Shown one piece after another: positions 36,111 through 45,900 of a stretch of 64,000 nucleotides of DNA. The translations under genes and the position numbers were made by a program. Numbering within the stretch: position 1 is the first letter of the stretch; the number at the start of each line of letters is the position of its first letter. The notes below the pieces were generated by a model. It did not search any database and was not told the origin of the DNA. It was given only the letters and a program-made list of their open reading frames with translations. Origin of the DNA: Deltaproteobacteria bacterium HGW-Deltaproteobacteria-15 (GTDB lineage Bacteria > Desulfobacterota > DSM-4660 > Desulfatiglandales > HGW-15); NCBI GenBank assembly GCA_002840535.1, contig PHBH01000001.1, forward strand, positions 62,001-126,000, given 5' to 3'.

Positions 36111-37283
36111 ATGATCCCGATCACAAAACCATTCATGGACAGGAAGGATTACGAAGCGGTCCTGGCGCCTCTTCAGTCAGGGTGGCTCGTACAGGGTCCT
36201 GAGGTGGCCCGTTTCGAGGAGACGGTTGCCCGTTTTTGCAAGGTGCAACACGCCGTTGCCACGACCTCCTGCACCACTGCACTCCATCTCGCCCTTCTCG
36301 CTGCAGGAATCGGGAAAGGAGACGTCGTCCTTGTCCCTTCATTCACGTACATTGCGACGGCCAACGCAGTGGAGCATGCAGGTGCGCGCCCGGTTTTCAT
36401 CGACATCGATCCGGAGACATTCAATATCTCCGTTGAAAAGATGGAAGCCGCCCTTGCTGAATGGAAAACGGAAAGCCTCCCCTCGCCCAAAGCGATCATC
36501 CCGGTTCACCTCTTCGGATTGTGCGCGGATATGCCTTCCATCATTGAGCTGAGTGAAAGGCATTCCCTTACCGTGATCGAGGACGCGGCATGTGCATTGG
36601 GCTCCACCATCCAAGGCCGGCTTGCAGGGAGCTTCGGTCTGGCCGGGTGCCTCAGTTTTCATCCCCGGAAGATCGTGACCACCGGCGAGGGGGGTATGAT
36701 CGTCACCCGGGACGAATACCTTGCCAAGTCACTCAGGATTCTCCGCGACCACGGCGCCGAAACATCGGACCACGCCCGTCATCATGCGCGAGGCGGGGAA
36801 CTGCCCGCCTTCAACCACCTGGGCTACAACTACCGGATGACGGACATCCAAGGCGCCCTTGGAACTTCCCAGATGGCCAAGATCCAGAAGATCATCGATA
36901 TGAGGAAAAATCTGGTTCGTGCCTACAATCGAATCCTCGTGGACATTCCATGGCTCAAGATCCCCTTTTGTCCTGACGGATACACTCACACCTACCAGTC
37001 CTATGTGTGCAGCCTTCATCTGGAAGGCGCAAAGGCAGGCAAGATCGGAAAAGTGCGCCGCGGGCTGATAGAGCACCTGAGCAGTGCCGGCATCTCTTCA
37101 CGGCCGGGCACCCATGCGGTCCACCTGCTCGGGTACTACCGCCGGAAATACTCCCTGCGGTCCCAGGACTACCCCAATTCCAGGATGGCCCATTACAGCA
37201 CCGTCGCCCTTCCGCTCTACCCCGGCATGACCAATGGGGAGCAGCTGCGGGTCGCCGAGGCGATTTCATCATTCACGCCGTGA
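36111..37283 (+). CDS. DegT/DnrJ/EryC1 family PLP-dependent sugar aminotransferase
   Basis: A 390-residue aminotransferase. LQSGWLVQGPEVARFE and the active-site region FHPRKIVTTGEGG, with Lys187 forming the PLP Schiff base, define the family; VIEDAACALGS is the coenzyme-stacking motif. Such enzymes aminate keto sugars of nucleotide-linked hexoses, for example on the way to legionaminic or pseudaminic acid or to 4-amino-4,6-dideoxy sugars. With NeuB and the cytidylyltransferase nearby, a LegC- or PseC-like role is likely. The ribosome site is weak. The stop codon overlaps a possible GTG of the next frame. Confidence 0.92.
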   Translation: MIPITKPFMDRKDYEAVLAPLQSGWLVQGPEVARFEETVARFCKVQHAVATTSCTTALHLALLAAGIGKGDVVLVPSFTYIATANAVEHAGARPVFIDIDPETFNISVEKMEAALAEWKTESLPSPKAIIPVHLFGLCADMPSIIELSERHSLTVIEDAACALGSTIQGRLAGSFGLAGCLSFHPRKIVTTGEGGMIVTRDEYLAKSLRILRDHGAETSDHARHHARGGELPAFNHLGYNYRMTDIQGALGTSQMAKIQKIIDMRKNLVRAYNRILVDIPWLKIPFCPDGYTHTYQSYVCSLHLEGAKAGKIGKVRRGLIEHLSSAGISSRPGTHAVHLLGYYRRKYSLRSQDYPNSRMAHYSTVALPLYPGMTNGEQLRVAEAISSFTP

Positions 37284-37393
37284 ACAAAGCCGCTTTGCAT
37301 ATCTCTTCTGAACGCGATCACAGCCCCGGCCGCCCTGACGAACAGAGAGCGGAAGAGAAAAAGCGTCTTCGGGCGGGAATCAAAGAGGATTCG

Positions 37394-39130
37394 ATGTTCG
37401 ATATCGTTCACTCTCCTCATCTCTCCTATCCGGAGCCCGTTCCGGTCGTGAAAGATCCGGTAGTGCTCGGTTTGAACGTTACGACCGGCGGATATTATTC
37501 CCACAACGCCAGCGCAGCTCTTGTTCGGCACGGAAGAATTCTGTCCCTTTGCGAACAGGAACGGCTCGACCGGGTCAAGGACAGCGGCAGTTTCCCGGCA
37601 AGGGCGGCCCAGGCCTGTCTGGATGCTGCAGGCATGGACATCACCGCCGTGGACGCCCTGGCCGTGGCAACGGACCCTCATTTTGTTGCCATGCGCACCG
37701 GACGTTCGCCCGATTTATCCGTCGTGGAGACGGTCTGGCTGAGAATGTACCACCAATTCGGCAGCGTGCCTCCCTTGCTGTTCCTCGTCGGTCACCACCT
37801 CGCCCACGCGGCCTCAGCCTTTTACCCGAGTGGCTTCTCCGACGGACTGGTAATCAGCTGGGACGGCGGCGGCGACAACCAATCCACTGTCGTCTACCGT
37901 GGGGGTGAGAGCGGGATAGAGCAGATATCCGAATACCGCTTCAGTCTCGGGAACCTCTACAACAAATTCCGCAAGTTTCTGAATCTCTCCGACAAAGGCT
38001 CACTCATGGGATTGGCCAGTTACGGAGCAAAGGAGATGGGTCTTCTGGAGGGGTACGTGCATCCGGAGGGGCTGAAGGTTCACCCCGCTCTCCAGTTCGC
38101 AAGGGGCCGGGAATTTCTGACCGATCCGGAACTGCTGAGCCGGCTGGGTCCGCCTCGTCTTTCAAGCCAACCTATCGGAGAACGCCACGTGGCCGTGGCT
38201 GCCCAGGCCCAGTATGCAGTCGAGCGGCTTTGCCGTGGTGTCGTGGAACAGGCCCGAATCCTCCATCCATCGCCCAGGCTCTGTCTCGCAGGGGGGGTCG
38301 CGCTGAACGCCACCTTTAACGGCATGATCTGGAGAGAGGGTCTTTTCGAGGACCTCTTTATCCAACCCAATGCGCCGGACGGCGGCCTCTCCCTGGGCGC
38401 TGCCCTGGAAGCTGCGCGCAGGCTCTCCGGCAGAGTGCCTCGTAACGGCCGGATGCAGCATACCTTCTATGGTCCTTCCTTTACGGCAGAGCAGGTAGAA
38501 AAGACCCTAAATCTTTGTCGTCTTCCGGCCCGCAGGGTCGAGAGCGAAGAAGCGCTGCTCGCCGAAGTCGCCGGAGCGCTCGACAGAGGCTCGGTGGTGG
38601 GATGGTTCCAGGGCCGCATGGAGTGGGGTCCCCGCGCTCTCGGCAACCGCTCCATCCTGGCAGACCCCCGCTCGAAGGCCATGGCCGACAAGGTCAATGA
38701 CTTGATCAAGTACCGCGACGAGTGGCGCCCCTTTGCCTTGAGCATACTTGCAGAGCACGCGGACGAATACCTCCTCAATGCCTATCCGGATCCTTTCATG
38801 ATCACCACGGCCCCTGTCAGGACGAAGAGGGCAGGCCGCATAGCCGCCGTGGTCCACGCGGACGGCACCACGCGGCCGCAGTTCGTTCAAAAGGAAACCA
38901 ACCCCCGATACTGGTCGCTTCTGGACCATTTCCGGCGCAGGACCGGCGTACCAGGAGTGCTGAATACGTCATTCAATCTCAAAGGCGAACCCATTGTCTG
39001 CAGCCCTTTGGACGCCATTCGCACCTTCGCTTCATCGGGACTGGACATGCTGGTGATGGGAGAATGGGTTCTAGAGAAAGAGCCCTACCCGTCTGCAGCC
39101 CGCCGCCCTGGAGTGTCTCGCAAGGGGTGA
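37394..39130 (+). CDS. Carbamoyltransferase (NodU/CmcH family), first copy
   Basis: A 578-residue carbamoyltransferase. The N-terminal Kae1-like domain has HHLAHAASAFYPSGF and ISWDGGGDNQST, and the C-terminal domain has GWFQGRMEWGPRALGNRSI, the family hallmark. It moves a carbamoyl group from carbamoyl phosphate via carbamoyl-adenylate to a hydroxyl of a sugar. The frame runs 129 codons further upstream and a GTG at 37280 overlaps the previous stop, but the ATG at 37394 has GAGG five bases before it and gives the usual N-terminus. Related only distantly to the second copy at 44193. Confidence 0.9.
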   Translation: MFDIVHSPHLSYPEPVPVVKDPVVLGLNVTTGGYYSHNASAALVRHGRILSLCEQERLDRVKDSGSFPARAAQACLDAAGMDITAVDALAVATDPHFVAMRTGRSPDLSVVETVWLRMYHQFGSVPPLLFLVGHHLAHAASAFYPSGFSDGLVISWDGGGDNQSTVVYRGGESGIEQISEYRFSLGNLYNKFRKFLNLSDKGSLMGLASYGAKEMGLLEGYVHPEGLKVHPALQFARGREFLTDPELLSRLGPPRLSSQPIGERHVAVAAQAQYAVERLCRGVVEQARILHPSPRLCLAGGVALNATFNGMIWREGLFEDLFIQPNAPDGGLSLGAALEAARRLSGRVPRNGRMQHTFYGPSFTAEQVEKTLNLCRLPARRVESEEALLAEVAGALDRGSVVGWFQGRMEWGPRALGNRSILADPRSKAMADKVNDLIKYRDEWRPFALSILAEHADEYLLNAYPDPFMITTAPVRTKRAGRIAAVVHADGTTRPQFVQKETNPRYWSLLDHFRRRTGVPGVLNTSFNLKGEPIVCSPLDAIRTFASSGLDMLVMGEWVLEKEPYPSAARRPGVSRKG

Positions 39131-39134
39131 GGTG

Positions 39135-40466
39135 ATGGAGAGACCATTTCTTTTACTCCGGTACACAGCGGTCCGAGAAAACGAGGCCCGGCGTTTCGCC
39201 TCGGCGTTCGGCTGGGATCATGTATTGGCCTTGGTGGATGCGCCTCCGCCTGCAATCGCCGGCGATATGGTGATCGCGGCCGCGCCTCGGGACTTTTCCA
39301 GCCTGGAGGCGGACATTCTGCGTGACGCCTTGGAAGATCATCGCCACCACAGGGCTGCGCTCACAGTACCTAACGCCACCTTCACTCCTTGGACGGCGTT
39401 TCATATCGGCCGAAACGATGCATTTTCAGCACCCGGAGAATGGATCGTCAACCGCTATGTGCCGCCTTTGAATTTGACGCGCCGCTACCCGGAAGCTTTC
39501 GCAGCCCTCTTCAGAAGTCGCATCCCCGGGCCGGTTCTGGCTCTGGCCGAGCAATGCAACCTGAGATGCATCATGTGTCCTTTCAACGGCAGCGATATCC
39601 CGGAATCACTCATTGCCTATTACCGCGCCTATTCGGACCTCCGAAAAGGCAAGGATTTCATCAGCCTGGATGATCTTCGGTCTATGCTGGATCTCCTGGC
39701 CTCCCGTTTCGTAGGAATGAGATCCATAAGTTTCTTCGGACCGGGCGAACCTTTTCGGCATCCAAGGATATTCGACATCCTGGACGAATGCTCCCGCCGG
39801 AACATGGCCGTGACCTTCACCACCAATGGCACACTGCTTGATGAAACCGTTGTGGATCGCCTTCTCGGTTACGAGAGACTGACCATGACTATCAGCCTGG
39901 ATGCTGTATCGCCAGCGACTTACCGCGCCATTCGCAGGGCTGATCTGGGTCGTGTGTCGGGTTCCATCGACAGGATGCTCGATCGTCGTTCAAGACCGGA
40001 TCAAGTGCGCATTCTGGTCAGTTTCATACGCCAGCCGGTGAATGAAAAGGAAGAGGATGCCTTTGCGGCCCAGTGGCTCCACCGGGCCGACGAGGTTCTG
40101 GTCGCTTCCCGCTACTACGCAGGCCGCCCTGATTACCAACCCGAATGGACGCCTCGAGGTCTTCTGCCCTGCGCCCACTTGGAAAACAGCCTGCACGTGC
40201 TTACGGACGGAGAAGCCTGGGGCTGCTCGGCCGGTACACCCGATGAGTTCGCCTTCGGCAATATCTTCAGCCATGGTTTGGATGCCGTTCTGAATGCGCG
40301 GGTGGAATACGCATCCCGCCGTGCGGCCACGGGCGCTGCGCGGGATATCTGCCGGGAGTGCATGTGGTGGCGGCAGACCCAGCATCGCGAGATCTGGCGC
40401 GACGGCCGTCTGACCGAGGTGCGCCGACCGTATAGTTACAGACTGATCAACCCTGGGAACAATTAA
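39135..40466 (+). CDS. Radical SAM/SPASM-like protein with unknown N-terminal domain
   Basis: About 443 residues. The radical SAM motif CNLRCIMC lies near residue 138; before it is an unassigned ~130-residue domain that begins RPFLLLRYTAVRENEARRF. The C-terminal part has GLLPCAHLENSLHVL and CRECMWWRQ, a reduced SPASM-type cysteine set. Substrate unknown. A GTG directly precedes the ATG at 39135, and GGGGTGAGG is the ribosome site. It follows the carbamoyltransferase after four bases, so the two are translated together. Confidence 0.82.
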   Translation: MERPFLLLRYTAVRENEARRFASAFGWDHVLALVDAPPPAIAGDMVIAAAPRDFSSLEADILRDALEDHRHHRAALTVPNATFTPWTAFHIGRNDAFSAPGEWIVNRYVPPLNLTRRYPEAFAALFRSRIPGPVLALAEQCNLRCIMCPFNGSDIPESLIAYYRAYSDLRKGKDFISLDDLRSMLDLLASRFVGMRSISFFGPGEPFRHPRIFDILDECSRRNMAVTFTTNGTLLDETVVDRLLGYERLTMTISLDAVSPATYRAIRRADLGRVSGSIDRMLDRRSRPDQVRILVSFIRQPVNEKEEDAFAAQWLHRADEVLVASRYYAGRPDYQPEWTPRGLLPCAHLENSLHVLTDGEAWGCSAGTPDEFAFGNIFSHGLDAVLNARVEYASRRAATGAARDICRECMWWRQTQHREIWRDGRLTEVRRPYSYRLINPGNN

Positions 40467-40472
40467 CGACTC

Positions 40473-41333
40473 ATGATCTCAATTCACATCATTGCCTTTC
40501 ACAAGTTCCCTCAGACCCTGAAATGCATGGAGTCGATCCGTCGCTCCCTCAGCCGCGAATACGAGGTGATCCTGGTTGAAAACGGCAGCGCGAACGAAAA
40601 ACAGCGGGAGACTTTTCGCACTCTTTCCCGGGAATGGCCGGAGATGAAGCTCGTGAATTTGGATACCCCTCGCCATTGCCCCTGGGTGCGCAGCCGTGTT
40701 CTGGATCATGCAACGGGTGAGCACATCTTCTTTCTGGACAATGATTGCTATCTCGAGGAGGACATCTTCGGGCCCCTGCTGGACCTACTGGCGAACAACC
40801 CGGACGTAGGCGGTGTGGCCCCTGCGCTTCTCTATCATCCTTCCCGCACCCTGCAGTGCCTGGGAATCACCCTGCAGATGAATGGCAACGGCACATTTCA
40901 CCCCCTCCATATGTGCCACGATGAACCGTGGGAGATCCATCGTTATGCCGCACCTTTCGTCTCGGAGTTCATTCCAGGGGGATGCAGCCTCTTTAGCCGG
41001 AAGTTCCTTCGCGAATGCCGCTATGATAGGGACCTGAAGAATGTCATGGGCGATTACGACCTTTGTCTCCAAGGTCGAGACAAGGGTTACCGATACATGT
41101 TCCATCCAGGGCTCAAGGTATTGCACGACAAGACCTCCAACCAGGAAGGCTATCTCGAAGCCAAGGCTGGACTCACGGACTGGCTCGGTGGTGTGCGCAG
41201 GTTTCATGATAAGTGGGGACTTCTCTATTATGTGTACCCAGAGTACGAACTGGGCCGCATCGAGCTGCTTCTAGGCCAATTCCCGAGATGGAAACCCCGT
41301 GAATCATGGCCGCAAAACCTGGAGGCGAAATGA
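40473..41333 (+). CDS. GT2-type glycosyltransferase
   Basis: A 286-residue GT-A enzyme. ISIHIIAFHKFPQTLKCMES at the start and FFLDNDCYLEED, whose DND acts as the metal-binding DxD, define family 2; GGCSLFSRKFLRE and MGDYDLCLQGRDKGYRY follow, like rhamnosyltransferase-type members. It adds a sugar to the glycan from a nucleotide donor. It starts six bases after the radical SAM gene and its stop overlaps the start of the next gene. Confidence 0.88.
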   Translation: MISIHIIAFHKFPQTLKCMESIRRSLSREYEVILVENGSANEKQRETFRTLSREWPEMKLVNLDTPRHCPWVRSRVLDHATGEHIFFLDNDCYLEEDIFGPLLDLLANNPDVGGVAPALLYHPSRTLQCLGITLQMNGNGTFHPLHMCHDEPWEIHRYAAPFVSEFIPGGCSLFSRKFLRECRYDRDLKNVMGDYDLCLQGRDKGYRYMFHPGLKVLHDKTSNQEGYLEAKAGLTDWLGGVRRFHDKWGLLYYVYPEYELGRIELLLGQFPRWKPRESWPQNLEAK

Positions 41334-42385
41334 TACGCATACTGCATCTCTTCAACTCCTTTCAGGTTGGAGGGGTGGAACGTCTCCATGCGATGCTGGT
41401 GGAGGACCTTTGCGGAGAATTTGAACAGGACTGCTGGGCTTACAACCCGGGGCAACTCCTGAACGAGTTGCCCGGCCTGGGCGTGTCTACGATCTGCAGC
41501 GGCTTTTCAGAAATAGCCCGGCGCATGACCAGCGACAAGTATGACTGCGTGGTCATGCGCACCCACCGCCATATCCGGGAGTTTCTTGAGCTTCTTGAGC
41601 ATATCTTCACTCCGCTTATATATATCAAGGACTACCTGCGCTGGTTCCAGGGCAACGACACATTTTGGGACCCGGAATTCGACGGACCGGTCCATTTGCG
41701 GGCGAACAAGGTGTTTTACTGCGGCCCTTCCCTGCGAGAAGGCGTTGCCAACATGGGCATCCAGGGCCACGATCCGGAAATGATTCATCATGGCCTTCGC
41801 CTTGAGCGGTTTCCTCTCAGGCCCAGGACTCTCTCCGGGCAAGGCTCGCTTAAGGTGGCCATCCTGGCCAACCTGCTGCCAGTCAAGAATCAGATCGCGG
41901 CCCTGCATAGCATGCGCGACATGCTCGCTTCAGGCGAAGCGAGGCTCGTTCTTGGCGGTGACTGCCACAACCTTGAATATGCCACTTCGTTGCGGCGTGC
42001 AGCAGAGGGGCTGCCCGTGACATTTGCCGGCTACGTAGCGGACGTGCCAGGCTTTTTGGCCGGCGTTGATGTCCTTATGCTGGCATCCGATCAAGAAGGA
42101 TGGCCCGTGGCGCTCATGGAAGGTATGGCCTGCGGCCTTCCCGTGATCGCTCCGGCTCTGGGCGATGTACCGGAGCTGTTGGACCACGGTCGGGCAGGGC
42201 TGCTCTTTCCCCCGGGCTGCCATGAACGCATCCCCGGACTGCTGCGCCGCTTGGCTGATCCGGCCGAATACGCCCGCTATGCCGCCGCTGCCGTGCACCG
42301 CGTGCGACGCCTGGACGCGGCCGCCTCGGCGAAGAAGGTGCGCAAGGCCGTGACCAGCCTTGTCCGCAGAGAGGCTCAAGCATGA
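41330..42385 (+). CDS. GT4-type glycosyltransferase
   Basis: A 351-residue GT-B enzyme: ILHLFNSFQVGGVERLHAML is the family 4 start, and SDQEGWPVALMEGMACGLPV the donor-binding E-x7-E motif. The ATG at 41330 is preceded by GGAGGCGAA and overlaps the previous stop (ATGA); the upstream ATG of the open frame lies inside the previous gene. Donor and linkage are unknown. Its end overlaps the next start in the same way. Confidence 0.88.
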   Translation: MIRILHLFNSFQVGGVERLHAMLVEDLCGEFEQDCWAYNPGQLLNELPGLGVSTICSGFSEIARRMTSDKYDCVVMRTHRHIREFLELLEHIFTPLIYIKDYLRWFQGNDTFWDPEFDGPVHLRANKVFYCGPSLREGVANMGIQGHDPEMIHHGLRLERFPLRPRTLSGQGSLKVAILANLLPVKNQIAALHSMRDMLASGEARLVLGGDCHNLEYATSLRRAAEGLPVTFAGYVADVPGFLAGVDVLMLASDQEGWPVALMEGMACGLPVIAPALGDVPELLDHGRAGLLFPPGCHERIPGLLRRLADPAEYARYAAAAVHRVRRLDAAASAKKVRKAVTSLVRREAQA

Positions 42386-44196
42386 GAGTGGCACATATCG
42401 GATGGCTCGCCTCCACCCATCTGAAGAGGCGCGCCGAGGCGCTGGCCGCAAGGGGTCTGTCCACCCTGGTGATCACGGACCGCGCAGTGCCGGGCTACGA
42501 CCCGGTCGCCCATGGAATGGAGCTGGCGGTGATCCCGGAGCGGCTGAAGGCGGAACCGGCTGCACTCGTCTCCTGGGTGGAGGATGTGCTTTCCCGCTTC
42601 GGCGCCGATCTCCTCCATCTCCATTCTACGCACTACCCGGCGAGCCTGGGTTTCTTCATCCGGTCCATTCCCCGGGTGACCTCCATCTGGGACTTCTGCT
42701 ACAGCATGGACGAGGCCTCGCCCCTGTTTCATCGCGCCATCCTGGAAGGGCTTTTCACAGGCGAGCTCTCCGAATACGTCTCCTTCTCCTCACCGCGGAT
42801 CATGGCAGAGTGGATCAACAGGGGTTTCCCTTCCGAGCGGGCATTTTCCCATTCCTGGGGCGTTGACCTGGCGCGCTTCCCGGAGAAGGTTGACCTCCCC
42901 GAGATGAACGGTTTTCGCGAACGGTTCGGACTGAACGGAGGAAGAAAGATCATCTTCAGCCCGCGCACCCCGAGTATCCAGGCGAACGTGGATCTCCTGC
43001 TCTCCGTCCTTCCACGGGTGAACTCCGAGGTCCCCCTGATCTGCCTGGTTACCGGCCACAGCCTGCCGCGCGAGACCCTCTATCTCGAGCCGCTCCTCGC
43101 CGACCCGGCCGTCAAAGACCTTGTCCGGTTCGTGCCGCCCCTCGAAATCGAAGAGCTTCGTCTCGCCTACCATTTGGCGGATGTCATGATTTCCATTCAC
43201 GGCAACGACCATAACCCCGCAACACTGCTGGAGGCCATGGCCTGCGGCTGCCTGCCTCTGATTCAGGAGTCCGGAAACGTCCAATACTGGGTGAGCGACG
43301 GCGAAAACGGCTTCACCGTCCCTTCCCGTGACCCGGATGGATTAACGGCCGCGCTCCTCTGCGCACTGCGGCTGCCGGAATCGAAGCGGCGTGAGTGGGG
43401 AATGAAAAATCGCGATCGAATCAAGGCGGAAGCCGACTTCTCCCGCACCCTGGCGAGGATTGTGGAGACAGACTACCCGGCCGTGGCCGTGACGGAACCG
43501 GTAAAAGGTAGCCGGCGCGATTCTGATTTTCTTCAGGGCCTTCTGGCCGACATCCTGGGCCGCAACGCTGAAGCCCTGGAGAGTTATCGCAAGGCGAAGC
43601 AGAATCGCCCGCTCATCTCCGGACTGATCCGGGAAAAGGAGGCGTTTGCACGCGGCCGCGGAGGCATTGACGATTTTCATTCTACGCGCGGGCACACGGG
43701 CGTGCGCCGCCTTTGCGGGCTGGCGCAGAAAGACAGGGAGGCTGCGGCGCAGGCGATCGACTATACCCGGAGCATGTTCCGCCACGACGTGCTCGCGGGA
43801 CTCTATCCCCTGTTTCGTGCGGGACGCATGGACGAATACCTGGAGATGATCCGTATTCTGGCTGACCGCTTTCACACCGAGGAGGTCTCCTGGGTGGCCG
43901 AGAGCGTGCTGTGGTGGGGCAGGCGGTGGTCCGCATGGGAATTCGCCTCCCAACTCCTTCTCCGCACCGAGGCAGGGGGCGCAGGCCTGGCAGCCCCCGC
44001 CCTAGAGGCGGCGGAAGCCCTTGGCTCCCGCCACCCGGCCTATGGGTTGTTGCTCGGCCGTGTTCTTCGATGGACTGAGGAGAGTGTGGCTAACATCCAT
44101 CCGGAATTGGACGAGACATTCCGGATGCGACCCCGGGAGCGGGCGCTGGCCTTCATGGCGCAGGCGATTCCTGAAGAGGGGAGAGGGATTTCATGA
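42382..44196 (+). CDS. GT4-like glycosyltransferase with long C-terminal extension
   Basis: A 604-residue protein. Residues 1-375 are a GT-B glycosyltransferase (ADLLHLHSTHYPASLGFF; NDHNPATLLEAMACGCLPLI). About 225 residues follow that do not belong to the catalytic fold; they are helical, contain LADILGRNAEALESYRKA, a TPR-like phrase, and then repeats of charged helices. The extension may bind an acceptor or partner. ATGA overlaps link it to both neighbours. The family call is firm; the tail is unassigned. Confidence 0.8.
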   Translation: MRVAHIGWLASTHLKRRAEALAARGLSTLVITDRAVPGYDPVAHGMELAVIPERLKAEPAALVSWVEDVLSRFGADLLHLHSTHYPASLGFFIRSIPRVTSIWDFCYSMDEASPLFHRAILEGLFTGELSEYVSFSSPRIMAEWINRGFPSERAFSHSWGVDLARFPEKVDLPEMNGFRERFGLNGGRKIIFSPRTPSIQANVDLLLSVLPRVNSEVPLICLVTGHSLPRETLYLEPLLADPAVKDLVRFVPPLEIEELRLAYHLADVMISIHGNDHNPATLLEAMACGCLPLIQESGNVQYWVSDGENGFTVPSRDPDGLTAALLCALRLPESKRREWGMKNRDRIKAEADFSRTLARIVETDYPAVAVTEPVKGSRRDSDFLQGLLADILGRNAEALESYRKAKQNRPLISGLIREKEAFARGRGGIDDFHSTRGHTGVRRLCGLAQKDREAAAQAIDYTRSMFRHDVLAGLYPLFRAGRMDEYLEMIRILADRFHTEEVSWVAESVLWWGRRWSAWEFASQLLLRTEAGGAGLAAPALEAAEALGSRHPAYGLLLGRVLRWTEESVANIHPELDETFRMRPRERALAFMAQAIPEEGRGIS

Positions 44197-45824
44197 ATGT
44201 ACTCGGTGTGCACTTCGGGCACGATGCCTGCGCGGCGCTGATTGCGGACGGCCGGATTGCAGCCGATGCCCAGGAGGAACGCTTCAACCGCGTGAAACAC
44301 TCCTCAGACGCCCCGCTTTCATCGATGCACTACTGCCTGGATGCAGCGTGTCTGGATATGGCCGACATCGACATCGTGGCCTTCTCCGGGCAGCGGCGGC
44401 ACCGGGACTACCCCCTGGCATTCGGAAATGAGGTTTCCTCACCGGACCTGCCGACCTATCTCAAACGGTTTGTCCCTCCCCAGGCTACACGATTGGTTGA
44501 CCTGGATCACCACTACTGCCACGCGGCCGCGGCATACTTTCTCTCGTGCGATTCCGGCCCTGCCCTTACCCTGGTTTCCGACGGCTTCGGTGACGACAGC
44601 GCCATCTCCGTATGGCGCGGGGAGGGAAGCACCCTGACCCTGCTTGCCAAGTACGGCGGTGAGGGATCGCTGGGCTGGTTCTATTCCAACGTCACGGAGG
44701 CCCTGGGCTGGGTGCACGGCGACGGCGAAGGCAAGACCATGGCGCTCGCCTCCGGCGGCAACCCCTTCAAGGCTCATTCGACGCTCAGACCTTTCTGCCC
44801 TGCTTACTCAAACGGCGAGCTGGCAACCCCGCGCGAGTATGGCACGGTTCACAAGCTGGTCCTGCAAGGAAGCATCCAGTGGCACCTGCGCGATTCCCAT
44901 GCCATCAAGGGTCTGCTCGGGACTTGCTCCGGCCCCGATCTGGCCGCAGCGGCCCAGGCCCTCCTGGAAGAGGAGCACATTGGTCTTGCCAGGCACTGGC
45001 TGAAGGAGCAGGGACTTTCGCGGCTCTGCCTCGGCGGCGGGGTCTTTCTGAACATCATTCTCAACCGGCGGCTGGCCGATCTTCCGGAGTGCGATTCCCT
45101 GTTCGTGTTCCCCAATCCGGGAGACTCCGGCCTGGCGCTCGGCGCTGCCCTGGCAGCGCTGGCCGAAGCCGCGCCTTCCGAGCTGCCCCGACGCTTGGAG
45201 AGCATCTATCTCGGCCCTGAATTCAGCCGGGAAGAGATAGGCCGGTCCCTGAGGGACATGAAGCTCTCTTTCACAGAAATGGACGAGGAGGCTCTGGTCG
45301 ATGCGGTTGCCGAGGAAATGTCCCTAGGCCGCTGCGTCGGATGGTTCCAGGGTCGCATGGAGTGCGGCCCTCGCGCGCTTGGATGCCGCTCCATTCTCAT
45401 GAGTACGGCCCGGCCGGAGTACAAGGATTACATCAATTCGGCAGTGAAGTTTCGTGAGCCTTTCCGGCCCTTCTGCCCCAGCCTGCTCGCCGAGGACCGG
45501 GACCGATACCTGGTGGAGAAGGAGCCGGCCCCATACATGATCCTCGCCTTCACCGCTCCGGAAGCGGTGCGGAGCGAGATTCCTGCAGTGGTTCACGTGG
45601 ATGGCACGATCCGGCCCCAGGTCGTGGAAAGGTTCGTCAACCCCCGGTTCCACCGGCTGCTTTCGGCATTCCGTGAACGCACCGGGCACGGCATCCTGCT
45701 GGACACCTCCTTCAACATCAAGGGCGAGCCCATCGTCTGCACCCCTGCCGACGCGGTCCGCTGCTTCTTTTCCACGGGCATGGACGTGCTGGCCATCGGC
45801 AACTTCCTGCTCCGCAAGAGCTGA
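44193..45824 (+). CDS. Carbamoyltransferase (NodU/CmcH family), second copy
   Basis: A 543-residue carbamoyltransferase: MNVLGVHFGHDACAALI at the start, HHYCHAAAAYFLS for the metal and adenylate site, and GWFQGRMECGPRALGCRSI in the C-terminal domain. It differs so much from the copy at 37394 that recent duplication is unlikely; the two probably carbamoylate different hydroxyls or sugars. The ATG overlaps the previous stop. The next gene, asnB, begins 76 bases later. Confidence 0.92.
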   Translation: MNVLGVHFGHDACAALIADGRIAADAQEERFNRVKHSSDAPLSSMHYCLDAACLDMADIDIVAFSGQRRHRDYPLAFGNEVSSPDLPTYLKRFVPPQATRLVDLDHHYCHAAAAYFLSCDSGPALTLVSDGFGDDSAISVWRGEGSTLTLLAKYGGEGSLGWFYSNVTEALGWVHGDGEGKTMALASGGNPFKAHSTLRPFCPAYSNGELATPREYGTVHKLVLQGSIQWHLRDSHAIKGLLGTCSGPDLAAAAQALLEEEHIGLARHWLKEQGLSRLCLGGGVFLNIILNRRLADLPECDSLFVFPNPGDSGLALGAALAALAEAAPSELPRRLESIYLGPEFSREEIGRSLRDMKLSFTEMDEEALVDAVAEEMSLGRCVGWFQGRMECGPRALGCRSILMSTARPEYKDYINSAVKFREPFRPFCPSLLAEDRDRYLVEKEPAPYMILAFTAPEAVRSEIPAVVHVDGTIRPQVVERFVNPRFHRLLSAFRERTGHGILLDTSFNIKGEPIVCTPADAVRCFFSTGMDVLAIGNFLLRKS

Positions 45825-45900
45825 TCACCATGGAAGGCGATCCAGGAAATCCGCACAAACAAATGATCAAGTCATTCGATCCGTTCGACAGGGGCGGCCT

